Origin: Aeromonas rivipollensis
GTDB taxonomy: Bacteria > Pseudomonadota > Gammaproteobacteria > Enterobacterales > Aeromonadaceae
Reading direction: 5' to 3'
DNA: 64,000 bases
Assembly: GCF_037811135.1 (NCBI RefSeq)
Contig: NZ_CP149130.1
Span: 2,910,501-2,974,500, forward strand
In this document: piece after piece, positions 10,241 through 18,649 of the stretch
How the letters are laid out: each line of letters opens with the position of its first letter
Position numbering within the stretch: position 1 is the stretch's first letter
Program-made: the position numbers and the translations under genes
Notes under the pieces: model-generated
What the model saw: the letters and a program-made list of their open reading frames with translations, nothing else
The model's database searches: none
Told to the model about the DNA's origin: nothing

Positions 10241-11327
10241 CAGCACTGCATCTCCCGGCCAGGCCAGCCGCCGCGCCACCCTAGGGCTGCTGGCTGCAAT
10301 CCTCCTCCTGCTCATCTGGTATCTGCTGGCGGACCGGCTGACCCCATACAGCTCCCAGGCCCGGGTGCAGGCCTTCGTGGTCCCCGTCGCCGCCGAGGTG
10401 TCCGGCCAGATCAAGCGGGTCTATGTTCACGACAATCAGGACGTGGACGCAGGCTCCCCCCTGTTCGAGATCGACCCCGAGCCCTATGACATCGCCCTGG
10501 CCAAGGCCAGATCCGACTACCAGACGGTCCTGAGCGGCGTCAAGGCGAACACCGAAGGGGTCAAGGCGGCCGAGGCCTCCCTGATGGCCATGCGCGCCGC
10601 CTATGACAACGCGGCCAAGGATGCGGAGCGCCAGGAGCGGCTCTATCGGGAGGATCCGGGCGCCATCTCGGTGCGTCGCCTCGAGGTGGCCCAGGCCAGC
10701 CGCGAGACGGCCAAAAGCCAGGTGGCGGCAGCAGAGGCCGACGTGCGCCGCGCCATCGAGGCCGCAGGGGCGAGCGGTGATGACAACTCCCAGCTGCTCA
10801 GCGCCCGCTCGGCGGTCCACAAGGCCGAGCTGGATCGCAAGAACACCCTGGTCACGGCTCCAGGACGCGGGCTTATCACCGACTTGAACACCGATACTGG
10901 CCAGTTTATCGGGGCCGGCGCACCGGCCATGACACTGATCGCCATCCACGACGTCTGGGTGTCGGCGGATCTGACGGAGAACAACCTGGGCAACGTCCGG
11001 CCAGGGGACAAGGTCACCATCCTGCTCGACAGCTTGCCCGGACAGCTGTTCAAGGGGGAGATCCGCAGCGTCGGCTACGGGGTGGGCGATGGCAAGAGCC
11101 AGCCCGCAGGCGCCCTGCCCACTGTGGACAACAACCGCGACTGGCTGCGTCAGGCGCAGCGTTTCCCGGTCAAAGTCGCCTTCCGGAGTGACGACTTTCC
11201 ACCGGCCGAGGCGCTGCGGGTCGGCGGCCAGGCCGATGTGCTGGTCTACACCGGCGAGAGCGGGGTGATGCACTTCCTGGGGGCGCTCTATATCCGGCTG
11301 ATGAGCCTCTTCTCCTTCCTCTATTGA
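10233..11327 (+). CDS. HlyD-family membrane fusion protein
   Basis: 364-residue periplasmic adaptor with one N-terminal transmembrane anchor (about residues 15-33), a lipoyl/barrel-sandwich half (VPVAAEVSGQIKRVYVHDNQ), an alpha-helical hairpin at about 95-190, the second half-lipoyl segment, and a beta-barrel region (IHDVWVSADLTENNLGNV). This is the EmrA/AaeA/YibH type and bridges an inner-membrane permease to the outer-membrane factor encoded just upstream. It overlaps the upstream gene by 8 bp. Confidence 0.92.
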   Translation: MTDSTASPGQASRRATLGLLAAILLLLIWYLLADRLTPYSSQARVQAFVVPVAAEVSGQIKRVYVHDNQDVDAGSPLFEIDPEPYDIALAKARSDYQTVLSGVKANTEGVKAAEASLMAMRAAYDNAAKDAERQERLYREDPGAISVRRLEVAQASRETAKSQVAAAEADVRRAIEAAGASGDDNSQLLSARSAVHKAELDRKNTLVTAPGRGLITDLNTDTGQFIGAGAPAMTLIAIHDVWVSADLTENNLGNVRPGDKVTILLDSLPGQLFKGEIRSVGYGVGDGKSQPAGALPTVDNNRDWLRQAQRFPVKVAFRSDDFPPAEALRVGGQADVLVYTGESGVMHFLGALYIRLMSLFSFLY

Positions 11328-11335
11328 GGCGCCAT

Positions 11336-12364
11336 ATGCATAACGCCGACAGGGCTGTACTGCGCATTGGCACGGGCATCGGGCTAGCGGCGGGGATCTG
11401 TTACGGATTGGCCCTGCCCATGCCCCACCTCGGCATCATCATGGCCTGGGTGGTGCTGTGCCGACCCGGGGAGCCGCTCGGCTTGAAGAAGGGGCTGGCA
11501 GGGGGGCTACTGCTGCTGGGGATCATGGCCGCCGGGGTGCTGCTGGTCCCCCTGCTGACCCACTATGCCCTGGCGGCCGTGTTGCTCATCGGCCTGCTGC
11601 TCTACCTGCTGATGCAGCAGTCGATGGCCGGCAAGGGGGCCGCCGCCATGCTGCTCATCATGGCCATTACGGTGATCCCGGTGGCCGGGCTCATCGAGCA
11701 GTCCCTTGCCATCGCCATTGCCCAGATGATGGGACTGGGGATCCTGGTGGGCACCCTGGTCAACCGCATGGCTCACGCACTCTTCCCTCCCCTGCCGGTG
11801 GCGGGAGCGGCAGCAAGGCCCATGCCATTGCCCCCCGAACATCCCGAGCGGCTGGCGCTGCGCGCCGTCGCCATCGTACTGCCGGTGTGGCTGCTGGCCC
11901 TCGGCAACCCGGCATTCTACATACCGGCGGTGATGAAGACGGTGGCGCTGGCCCAGCAGAGCACCTCCCTCAACGCCAGACAGGCGGGCCAGGAGCTGGT
12001 GCTCTCGACCCTGATGGGCGCCCTGCTGGCCTGTGCACTCTGGCTGGGGCTCAGCCTCTGGCCTTCGCTCTTGATGCTGGTGCTGATGCTGGCCCTGATG
12101 ACCCTGTGGCTGGCGCGGCGTCTGATCCGGCTGGTGGCGAGCCGCTGCTCGCCGTCATTCTGGAGCAACGCCTGGATCACGGCGCTCATCCTGTTTGGCC
12201 CGGCCATAGAGGACAGCGCCACCGGCAAGGATGTGTGGTTGGCGGCGGCCATGCGTTGCGGCCTCTATCTGGTGGTGGCCGGCTATGGCTGGCTGTGTAT
12301 CTTGCTGCTCGAGCAGTGGTGGCCGGTCGGCCGCCCACTGGCAGAAGCCAAGTTAGGAGACTGA
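11336..12364 (+). CDS. DUF2955 family membrane protein (aromatic-acid exporter-like)
   Basis: 342-residue polytopic protein with two sets of hydrophobic helices separated by a loop at about residues 155-175, resembling half of an AaeB/FUSC-type permease. DUF2955 proteins are usually encoded beside a HlyD adaptor, as here, and are presumed to be the pump's inner-membrane partner. I chose ATG 11336 over the in-frame TTG at 11324. Translation is probably coupled to the adaptor, which ends at 11327. The substrate is unknown. Confidence 0.85.
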   Translation: MHNADRAVLRIGTGIGLAAGICYGLALPMPHLGIIMAWVVLCRPGEPLGLKKGLAGGLLLLGIMAAGVLLVPLLTHYALAAVLLIGLLLYLLMQQSMAGKGAAAMLLIMAITVIPVAGLIEQSLAIAIAQMMGLGILVGTLVNRMAHALFPPLPVAGAAARPMPLPPEHPERLALRAVAIVLPVWLLALGNPAFYIPAVMKTVALAQQSTSLNARQAGQELVLSTLMGALLACALWLGLSLWPSLLMLVLMLALMTLWLARRLIRLVASRCSPSFWSNAWITALILFGPAIEDSATGKDVWLAAAMRCGLYLVVAGYGWLCILLLEQWWPVGRPLAEAKLGD

Positions 12365-12365
12365 C

Positions 12366-12794
12366 ATGTTTCTCATATTTATGGTCGGCATCCCGGTGAT
12401 CCTGATCAACATGCTGTTGCAATCCCTGGTATCCGTCTGGTGCATCCGCTTCTACATCAAGCGGTTCGGCAAGCGTGAGGGGGTGGTGGCCGGCATGCTG
12501 GCGCTGTTTGGCATCATCACCCTGGTGATGCTGGGCAACCTGGCACAGATCGGCGTCTGGGGCGGGCTCTTCCTGTGGCTCGGGGAGTTCGACACCCTGC
12601 AGGAGGCCGTCTACCACTCCGGTGTCAACTTCGCCACCCTGGGCTATGGCGACATCGTCATGAGCCCGCAGTGGAAGCTGCTCGGCCCCCTCGAGGCGGT
12701 CAACGGCGCCCTGATGATAGGCCTCTCCGGTGCCTCCATGCTGACGGTCTTGCAGCACCACATTCGCAAGCAGCTCAGTGACAGTGCCCCCTGA
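12366..12794 (+). CDS. Small two-TM potassium-channel-like protein
   Basis: 142 residues. A hydrophobic helix (about 5-25), a short basic loop, a helix (about 42-70), a pore-helix region and the signature TLGYGDI at residues 91-97 match the K+ selectivity filter of the Ion_trans_2 family; a final helix follows (about 108-125). There is no RCK or other ligand-binding domain. It starts 1 nt after the upstream stop, so it is the last gene of the export operon. Channel identity is read from the filter motif; ion selectivity and a role in the pump are inference. Confidence 0.82.
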   Translation: MFLIFMVGIPVILINMLLQSLVSVWCIRFYIKRFGKREGVVAGMLALFGIITLVMLGNLAQIGVWGGLFLWLGEFDTLQEAVYHSGVNFATLGYGDIVMSPQWKLLGPLEAVNGALMIGLSGASMLTVLQHHIRKQLSDSAP

Positions 12795-12820
12795 TCGGGC
12801 AGTGCGCATGATGTAAGAAA

Positions 12821-12842
12821 GGGCCACTCCATGGAGTGGCCC
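12821..12842. terminator. Bidirectional hairpin between convergent genes
   Basis: A perfect 22-bp palindrome built on GGGCCACTCC/GGAGTGGCCC. T-rich sequence follows on the plus strand (ATTTTCAT) and on the minus strand (TTTCTTAC). It lies between the end of the export operon and the end of the persulfide-reductase gene, so it can terminate both. Confidence 0.75.
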
Positions 12843-12887
12843 ATTTTCATGCAATGCAGGCGATTGGGCCAGGTCGGCCGGGCAGAT

Positions 12888-14564
12888 CTACTCGGCGATG
12901 GCCAGCTGCCAGGTCTTGAAGCCGCCGGAGAGGTTCTTCACCTTGAAGCCGTGCTGGCTCAGCAGGCGGCAGGCCACATGGCCGCGCAGGCCCACCTGAC
13001 AGCTGATGAGCAGCTCCTTGTCTCTTGGCAGCTCATCGAGGCGGCCGCGCAGCTCGTCGAGAGGAATATGCAGCGCCCCCGGTATGCGCCCCAGCTTGTC
13101 GAGCTCGGGGGCGTTGCGCACATCCAGCACTTGCTGGTGCGGGTTGCGGGCCTGCACCTCGGCCGCATGGCAGAGGATGCTGTCCCCCTTCAGGTGGTTG
13201 CTCGCCACGAAGCCCGCCATGTTGATCACATCCTTGGCCGAGCCGAACGGCGGCGCATAGGTGAGCTCCAGATCCTGCAAGTCAAAGACGGTAAGGCCGG
13301 CGCGCTGGGCCACCGCCAGCACGTCGATGCGCTTGTCGATGCCATCCTTGCCGATGGCCTGGGCGCCGTAAATCTTGCCATCGGGGGCAAACAGCAGCTT
13401 GAGGCTGACCGGGTGGGCGCCGGGGTAGTAACCGGCGTGGCTGCCCGGGTGGACATAGACCTTCTCGAACGGTAGCCCCAGCTGCACCAGTCGCTTCTCG
13501 TTGAGCCCCGTGCTGGCCACCGCCAGATCGAACAGCTTGCAGATGGCGGTGCCCTGGGTCTTCTTGTAGGTCTCGCTTCGCCCCAGCATGTTGTCGGCGG
13601 CGATGCGCCCCTGCCGGTTGGCGGGGCCCGCCAGCGGGATCAGCACGGACTCGCCGGTGACGAAGTCGGTCTCCTCCACCGCATCCCCCACCGCATAGAT
13701 GAAGGGATCCGAGGTGCGCATGCCGGCATCCACCTTGATGCCGCCGCGGGGTCCCAGCTCCAGCCCCGCCTTGGCGGCGAGCAGGGTCTCGGGCTTGACG
13801 CCTATGGCCAGGATCAGCAGGCCGGTATCGAGGTGAGAGCCGTCATTGAGGGTCAGCCGCAGGCCACCAGGCACCGCCGGCCCCTTCTCTGCCGGCAGTT
13901 CCAGAGGCTCGATGGCACAGAGGCCGATGCGCAGGCGCAGATCGATCCCCTCCTCGCGGATGCGGGCGTGGAGCATGTTGGCCATCTCTTTATCCACCGG
14001 CGCCATCACCTGATCGGAGAGCTCCAGCAGGGTGACCGCCAGCTTGCGCTGGTGCAGCGCCTCCATCATCTCCAGCCCGATAAAGCCGCCGCCCACCACT
14101 GTGACGTGGCGCGGCTGCTCATGCGCCAGGGCCGCCAGGATGCGATCCATGTCGGGGATATTGCGCAGGCTGTGCACGCCCGGGCTGTCGATGCCGGGGA
14201 AGGGAGGACGGATAGGCGCCGCCCCCGGGCTCAGCAGCAGCACATCATAAGGCTCGCGCCGCTCCTCGCCGCTTTGCAGGTTGCGCACCAGCAGGCTCTT
14301 GCCCCCCTTGTCTATCTCGATCACCTCGTGGAAGACCCGCACATCGACGTTGAAACGGCGCTTGAAGCTCTGGGGCGTCTGCAGCAGCAAGGCATCCCGA
14401 TTGGGGATATCCCCTCCGATGTGATAGGGCAGACCGCAGTTGGCGAAGCTGACAAACTCGCCCCGCTCGAACATCACTATCTCTGCCTCTTCGCTCACAC
14501 GACGGGCGCGGGCCGCCGCCGATGCGCCCCCTGCGACACCACCCACAATCAGGATCCGTTTCAT
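12888..14564 (-). CDS. CoA-disulfide / persulfide reductase with C-terminal rhodanese domain
   Basis: 558-residue flavoprotein. It has an N-terminal FAD Rossmann motif (VGGVAGGASAAARAR), an active-site Cys43 in SFANCGLPYHIGG, an NAD(P)H-binding motif (VTVVGGGFIGLEMME), a dimerisation domain, and a C-terminal rhodanese domain with Cys522 in the loop CQVGLRGH. This architecture matches CoA-disulfide reductase-rhodanese fusions such as the Shewanella NADH-dependent persulfide reductase, which reduce CoA- or glutathione-persulfides and polysulfide. I chose ATG 14564, with GGAG 9 nt upstream, over the TTG at 14582. It is divergent from the GGDEF-EAL gene. Confidence 0.9.
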   Translation of the reverse strand: MKRILIVGGVAGGASAAARARRVSEEAEIVMFERGEFVSFANCGLPYHIGGDIPNRDALLLQTPQSFKRRFNVDVRVFHEVIEIDKGGKSLLVRNLQSGEERREPYDVLLLSPGAAPIRPPFPGIDSPGVHSLRNIPDMDRILAALAHEQPRHVTVVGGGFIGLEMMEALHQRKLAVTLLELSDQVMAPVDKEMANMLHARIREEGIDLRLRIGLCAIEPLELPAEKGPAVPGGLRLTLNDGSHLDTGLLILAIGVKPETLLAAKAGLELGPRGGIKVDAGMRTSDPFIYAVGDAVEETDFVTGESVLIPLAGPANRQGRIAADNMLGRSETYKKTQGTAICKLFDLAVASTGLNEKRLVQLGLPFEKVYVHPGSHAGYYPGAHPVSLKLLFAPDGKIYGAQAIGKDGIDKRIDVLAVAQRAGLTVFDLQDLELTYAPPFGSAKDVINMAGFVASNHLKGDSILCHAAEVQARNPHQQVLDVRNAPELDKLGRIPGALHIPLDELRGRLDELPRDKELLISCQVGLRGHVACRLLSQHGFKVKNLSGGFKTWQLAIAE

Positions 14565-14597
14565 CTGCAAGACTCCACTCAACGAGAAATTGACTTT

Positions 14598-14617
14598 AAA
14601 TTAGAATACACTAATTT
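14598..14617. promoter_or_regulatory. Candidate operator palindrome
   Basis: AAATTAG (14598-14604), six spacer bases, CTAATTT (14611-14617): a perfect 7-bp inverted repeat in the divergent gap between the persulfide reductase and the GGDEF-EAL gene. A second inverted repeat, ATTTCA-A-TGAAAT, follows at 14620-14632. Its position 34 bp upstream of the reductase start fits a repressor site, possibly a sulfur-responsive ArsR-type regulator. The binding protein is a guess. Confidence 0.5.
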
Positions 14618-14698
14618 AGATTTCAATGAAATTTTGTTTGCCGCGGATTTGCAGTATTCTTGCCCTCCGACAATTGCTCAACAGGATAGTGTCAGTTC

Positions 14699-17638
14699 AT
14701 GTCGTCTACCGCGCTCAGTCATCTCCCGACAGCCAGCCAGGCCCCCCTGTTCTTTCGCCTGGATACCCGTAGTCAACGGCTGGTCGCCCTGACCGATGTG
14801 ATGCAGACCCCGCTCCACTGGCTCGATGAGCCCCGCAGTGCCTGGCCGGCCCAGCTGCCCGATGCCCTGCGCCAGCCCATAGAGCAGCGGCTCGCCAGCG
14901 GCAAGGGGGGCAAGCTGCTGCTGCGCTTTGCCGCCCAGCAGTGGCATATCTCCCTCTCCCATGAGCAGGACGCCTTCTGGCTCATCTGCCTGCAGACCCA
15001 ACCCCAGGAGAGTGCGGCCAGCTTGTCGCTGCAACTGCCGCGCCTGAGCCAGATGGCCAGCCAGCAGCAGTATGCCCCCATGCTGGAGAGCCTCAGGGAG
15101 TGCCTGGGGGCCGATCGCCTGATCCTCTGGCACTACCAGGCCAATGGCCCCCTCGGCAGCGAGCAGTTGACCCCTGTCTTCACCCTGAATGCGGACTCTG
15201 TCGGTGCCATTCGCGGTGACAGCCGCTACATCCGGGCCTTGCGTACCCGGGGCGCCCTGAGCTTCTCGGAGGCCGCCCATCAGCCCATGCTGAGCCAGCA
15301 CTATTATCTGGCCAATGCCAATGTCAGCTCCCGCCTGGACGGCGCCCTGCTGGAGCAGGAGAAGCTCATCGGCGTGCTCAGCCTCGAATACGCCGAGACG
15401 ACCCTGATTGGCGAAGAGACACTGCAACTGGTGCGCCACTGCGCCCAGTTGCTGGGCCACTGGCAGCCCGAACCCGAGGTGACCGAGGCCTCTCCCTTCA
15501 CCCTGCCCCGCGGGCTCAGTTGCAAGACCGGCAATGAGTATTGCCGCGCCCTGGTGCGCTGGGCCATGACGGCGAGCGGCGCCCGCATCGGCTGGCTCGG
15601 GGAGTTTCAGCTGCGCGGCCAGGATCTCTGGCTCATTCCTCGCTGCGTGCTGGAAGGAGAGACCTTCTCCGCGGTCAAGCCCATGCGGATGGAGATAGGC
15701 CCGGGCCGGGAGATCTTCCAGCACGGCCAGAGCCTCTATGTGGAAGACCTGCCCCTGCGCTATCCCCAGGCCACCCAGTTGCTGGCCCTCAACGCCAAGG
15801 CCTACATCGGCATTCCCCTCCAGGGCCAGGGCGGCGTCCCCCTGGGTCAGATCACCCTGCTGCTCGACGGACCACTGGCCGACCCCATTCCCCTGCTCGA
15901 TGCCCTCTACGAGCAGCGTGAGCGGGCCGCCATCGAGCTGCAGCGCCTCGCCAACGACGATGCCCTGCGCCTGGCCGAGGTGGCCTTCAACACCCACGAC
16001 GGTCTGCTGGTGATGGATCACGGCGGCATCATCCTCAAGGTCAACGACTCCTTCAGCCGCATCACAGGGTTCGGGGACGACGAGATGCTCGGTCAGCATA
16101 TCGAGGCCCTGAGACCCACCTACTATGGCGACAGCCTCAAGCAGGAGGTGATCGCCGCCGTCGATAAGCAGGGATACTGGCTTGGCGAGGAGCAGTGCCT
16201 GCACAAGGAGGGCCATCTCTTCCCGGTGCGGCTGATGGTGAGCGGTGTCAAGGATGAGGAGAACGAGATCAGCCACTTCGTCTGCAGCTTCCACGACATC
16301 ACCCAGGAGAAAGAGGCGGCCCGCCACATAGAGCGGCTCGCCTATTACGACGATCTGTGCGACCTCTACAACAGGCGCAGCCTGAACGACATCATGCAGC
16401 GCACTCTGCAGAGCCCGAACGGGCAGTGGGGGGCATTGCTGCTGCTGGATCTCGACAACTTCAAGTCGATCAACGACTCCCTCGGCCACGCCTGCGGCGA
16501 TCTGCTGCTCCAGGCGGTGGTGGTGCGGCTCAAGTCCCTGCCCCAGGAGAACCTGGTGCTGGCCCGCACCTCGGGAGACGAGTTCGCCCTGCTGTTCACC
16601 GCGCTGGGCCAGGGCTATGTCACCGCCAAGATACTGGCGGAGCACTTCGCCCGGGAGCTGATGGGGATTTTCCGCCTCCCCTTCGACATCGGCGATCACA
16701 AGCTGCACTGCAGCGCCTCCGTGGGGATCAGCCTGTTCAGCGACGATGACAAGGATCATCTGATCCTGATGCAGCAGGCCGACACCGCCGTCCACATGGC
16801 CAAACGGGCCGGCCAGGGCAACCACATCTTCTTCAGCGAGGCCATGGCGGAGAAGGAGAAGAGCAAGCTCTCCCTGAGCAACCAGCTGCGCGATGCCCTG
16901 CGCAACAACGAGCTGGTGCTGCACTATCAACCCCAGTACAGAGTCGACAACGGCAGCCTCTCGGGCGTGGAGGCCCTGCTGCGCTGGCAGAAGATGGACG
17001 GCACCATGATCCCCCCCGGGGACTTCATTCCCATCGCCGAAGAGACCACCCTGATCCAGGAGATAGGCTACTGGGTGATGAAGACCGCCTGCGCCCAGTA
17101 CAGTTTCTGGCTCAACAACGGCCTCGCCATCCCCCATCTGTCGGTCAACGTCAGCGCCCGCCAGTTCCACACCGCCGGCTTCGTGCAGCAGGTGGAGTAT
17201 GTGCTGCGCGATACCGGGGTGCCGCCGTCGCGCTTGCTGCTGGAGGTCACCGAGTCAGTGGTGCTGGAAAACCGGCTGGACAGCATCGCCAAGATCCGCC
17301 AGCTCAAGGAGTTGGGTATCCTCATCTCCATCGATGACTTCGGTACTGGTTACTCTTCTCTCGCCTATTTGCGCGATCTGCCCGCCGATGAGGTCAAACT
17401 GGATAGGAGCTTCATCCAGACACTGGTGCACAGCGAGCAGGACAAGGCCATCGTCAAGGCCATCCTGGATCTCGCCAAGGTGTTTCGCTTCACGGTAACC
17501 GCCGAAGGGGTGGAGGACGAGGAGCAGCTGGCCGTGCTCAAGGCCCTGGGATGCCAGCACTACCAAGGCTTCCTGACCAGCCGCCCGCTCCCCGTCAAGG
17601 CACTGGAGAGTCTGCTGGGTGCCACCCCGGCGGGCTAA
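14699..17638 (+). CDS. GAF-PAS-GGDEF-EAL cyclic-di-GMP signalling protein
   Basis: 979 residues, cytosolic, with no clear membrane helix. A GAF-like N-terminal half (to about 420) is followed by a PAS domain (about 425-540), a GGDEF domain whose signature is SGDEF (Ser at about residue 625), and an EAL domain starting at EALLRW (Glu about 758). The EAL domain keeps the key motifs NVSARQF, EVTES, DDFGTGYSSL and EGVED, so it is predicted to be an active c-di-GMP phosphodiesterase. Diguanylate cyclase activity is doubtful because of the SGDEF change, though such domains can bind GTP and activate the EAL half. SD AGGAT lies upstream of ATG 14699. It is divergent from a persulfide reductase, 135 bp away. 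Confidence 0.93.
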   Translation: MSSTALSHLPTASQAPLFFRLDTRSQRLVALTDVMQTPLHWLDEPRSAWPAQLPDALRQPIEQRLASGKGGKLLLRFAAQQWHISLSHEQDAFWLICLQTQPQESAASLSLQLPRLSQMASQQQYAPMLESLRECLGADRLILWHYQANGPLGSEQLTPVFTLNADSVGAIRGDSRYIRALRTRGALSFSEAAHQPMLSQHYYLANANVSSRLDGALLEQEKLIGVLSLEYAETTLIGEETLQLVRHCAQLLGHWQPEPEVTEASPFTLPRGLSCKTGNEYCRALVRWAMTASGARIGWLGEFQLRGQDLWLIPRCVLEGETFSAVKPMRMEIGPGREIFQHGQSLYVEDLPLRYPQATQLLALNAKAYIGIPLQGQGGVPLGQITLLLDGPLADPIPLLDALYEQRERAAIELQRLANDDALRLAEVAFNTHDGLLVMDHGGIILKVNDSFSRITGFGDDEMLGQHIEALRPTYYGDSLKQEVIAAVDKQGYWLGEEQCLHKEGHLFPVRLMVSGVKDEENEISHFVCSFHDITQEKEAARHIERLAYYDDLCDLYNRRSLNDIMQRTLQSPNGQWGALLLLDLDNFKSINDSLGHACGDLLLQAVVVRLKSLPQENLVLARTSGDEFALLFTALGQGYVTAKILAEHFARELMGIFRLPFDIGDHKLHCSASVGISLFSDDDKDHLILMQQADTAVHMAKRAGQGNHIFFSEAMAEKEKSKLSLSNQLRDALRNNELVLHYQPQYRVDNGSLSGVEALLRWQKMDGTMIPPGDFIPIAEETTLIQEIGYWVMKTACAQYSFWLNNGLAIPHLSVNVSARQFHTAGFVQQVEYVLRDTGVPPSRLLLEVTESVVLENRLDSIAKIRQLKELGILISIDDFGTGYSSLAYLRDLPADEVKLDRSFIQTLVHSEQDKAIVKAILDLAKVFRFTVTAEGVEDEEQLAVLKALGCQHYQGFLTSRPLPVKALESLLGATPAG

Positions 17639-17713
17639 ACTGGTAGGATTTATAGGGCTTTATGTCATAAAATAACGACCGCTCGAACCCTGTCCGAACA
17701 ATTGGAGTCGTCT

Positions 17714-18556
17714 ATGTCAGTCATTAACCGGATCCCTGCCGTTGAAACCAGCGGCCCTGCCGATCAGGGCACTCAGCGGATCCCTGCCGCCACCGTTAGC
17801 GACACCAGCAATCCCGACATCATTGGCCGGATCCATTCCGTCGAGACCTGCGGCACAGTCGACGGCCCCGGCATCCGCTTCATCGTGTTCATGCAGGGCT
17901 GCCTGATGCGCTGCAAGTATTGCCACAACCGGGATACCTGGGACACCCAGGGTGGCCGCGAGGTCACAGTGCCCGAGTTGATGCAGGATCTCACCAGCTA
18001 CCGCCACTTCATGAATGCCTCAGGCGGCGGCGTCACCGCCTCCGGTGGGGAAGCCATGCTGCAGCAAGAGTTCATCGCCGAGCTGTTTGCCGCCTGCAAG
18101 GCGCAAGGGATCCACACCTGCCTGGATACCAACGGCTTCGTGCGTCACTACGACGAGCTGCTCGATCGGGTGCTCGACAACACCGATCTGGTGCTGCTCG
18201 ACATCAAGCAGATCAACGACGAGAAGCACATCCCCCTCACCCACGTCAGCAACAAGTACACCCTGGAGTTCGCCCGCTACCTGGCATCCCGCGGCCAGAC
18301 CATGTGGATCCGCTACGTGGTGGTGCCCACCTGGTCCGACGATGACGAGAGCGCCGAGGGGCTCGGCCAGTTCATCGCAGAGCTGGGGGAGTGCGTCGAG
18401 AAGGTGGAGCTGCTGCCCTACCACGAACTCGGCAAGCACAAATGGGACGTGCTGGGAGACACTTACGATCTGACCGGGATCAAGCCCCCCAGCAAGGAGA
18501 CCATGGACAGGGTCCAGGCCATCCTCGGCAAGTACCACCCCAACGTGAAGTATTGA
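17714..18556 (+). CDS. pflA: Pyruvate formate-lyase activating enzyme
   Basis: Radical SAM enzyme that installs the glycyl radical on pyruvate formate-lyase under anaerobic conditions. The cluster motif CLMRCKYC gives Cys63, Cys67 and Cys70, and the body ([35 protein letters not shown]) closely resembles E. coli PflA. At 280 residues it is about 34 longer than E. coli PflA, because residues 5-37 are an extra block between MSVI and GRIHS; that block contains two imperfect copies of the GRIHSVET segment. The start is ATG 17714, with GGAG 7 nt upstream. pflB is not adjacent in this window. Confidence 0.95.
   Translation: MSVINRIPAVETSGPADQGTQRIPAATVSDTSNPDIIGRIHSVETCGTVDGPGIRFIVFMQGCLMRCKYCHNRDTWDTQGGREVTVPELMQDLTSYRHFMNASGGGVTASGGEAMLQQEFIAELFAACKAQGIHTCLDTNGFVRHYDELLDRVLDNTDLVLLDIKQINDEKHIPLTHVSNKYTLEFARYLASRGQTMWIRYVVVPTWSDDDESAEGLGQFIAELGECVEKVELLPYHELGKHKWDVLGDTYDLTGIKPPSKETMDRVQAILGKYHPNVKY
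17726..17824 (+). repeat. In-frame duplication inside pflA
   Basis: A 99-bp insertion relative to the usual pflA. CCGGATCC recurs exactly 99 bp apart (17728 and 17827), each followed by a diverged copy of the same sequence. The encoded repeats are [22 protein letters not shown] and the canonical [13 protein letters not shown]. Confidence 0.7.
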
Positions 18557-18561
18557 GACAG

Positions 18562-18591
18562 GAGGCCGCCCGGGATTGGGCGGCCTCTTTT
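18562..18591 (+). terminator. Rho-independent terminator of pflA
   Basis: GAGGCCGCCC pairs with GGGCGGCCTC across a 6-nt loop and is followed by TTTT. It begins 6 bp after the pflA stop. Confidence 0.85.
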
Positions 18592-18649
18592 CACTGCACC
18601 GCCAGCGCCCGGGCTCATCACCGGGCAATGACATCCGAGGGAACATGTC

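Noticed and set aside
14678..17170. 830-codon open frame antisense to the GGDEF-EAL gene
   Set aside because: High-GC antisense shadow: composition is Leu/Gly/Gln/His-rich without any domain, and the sense protein is unmistakable.
17639..17713. FNR site upstream of pflA
   Set aside because: No TTGAT-N4-ATCAA match is visible; pflA may be controlled from elsewhere or from within the upstream gene.
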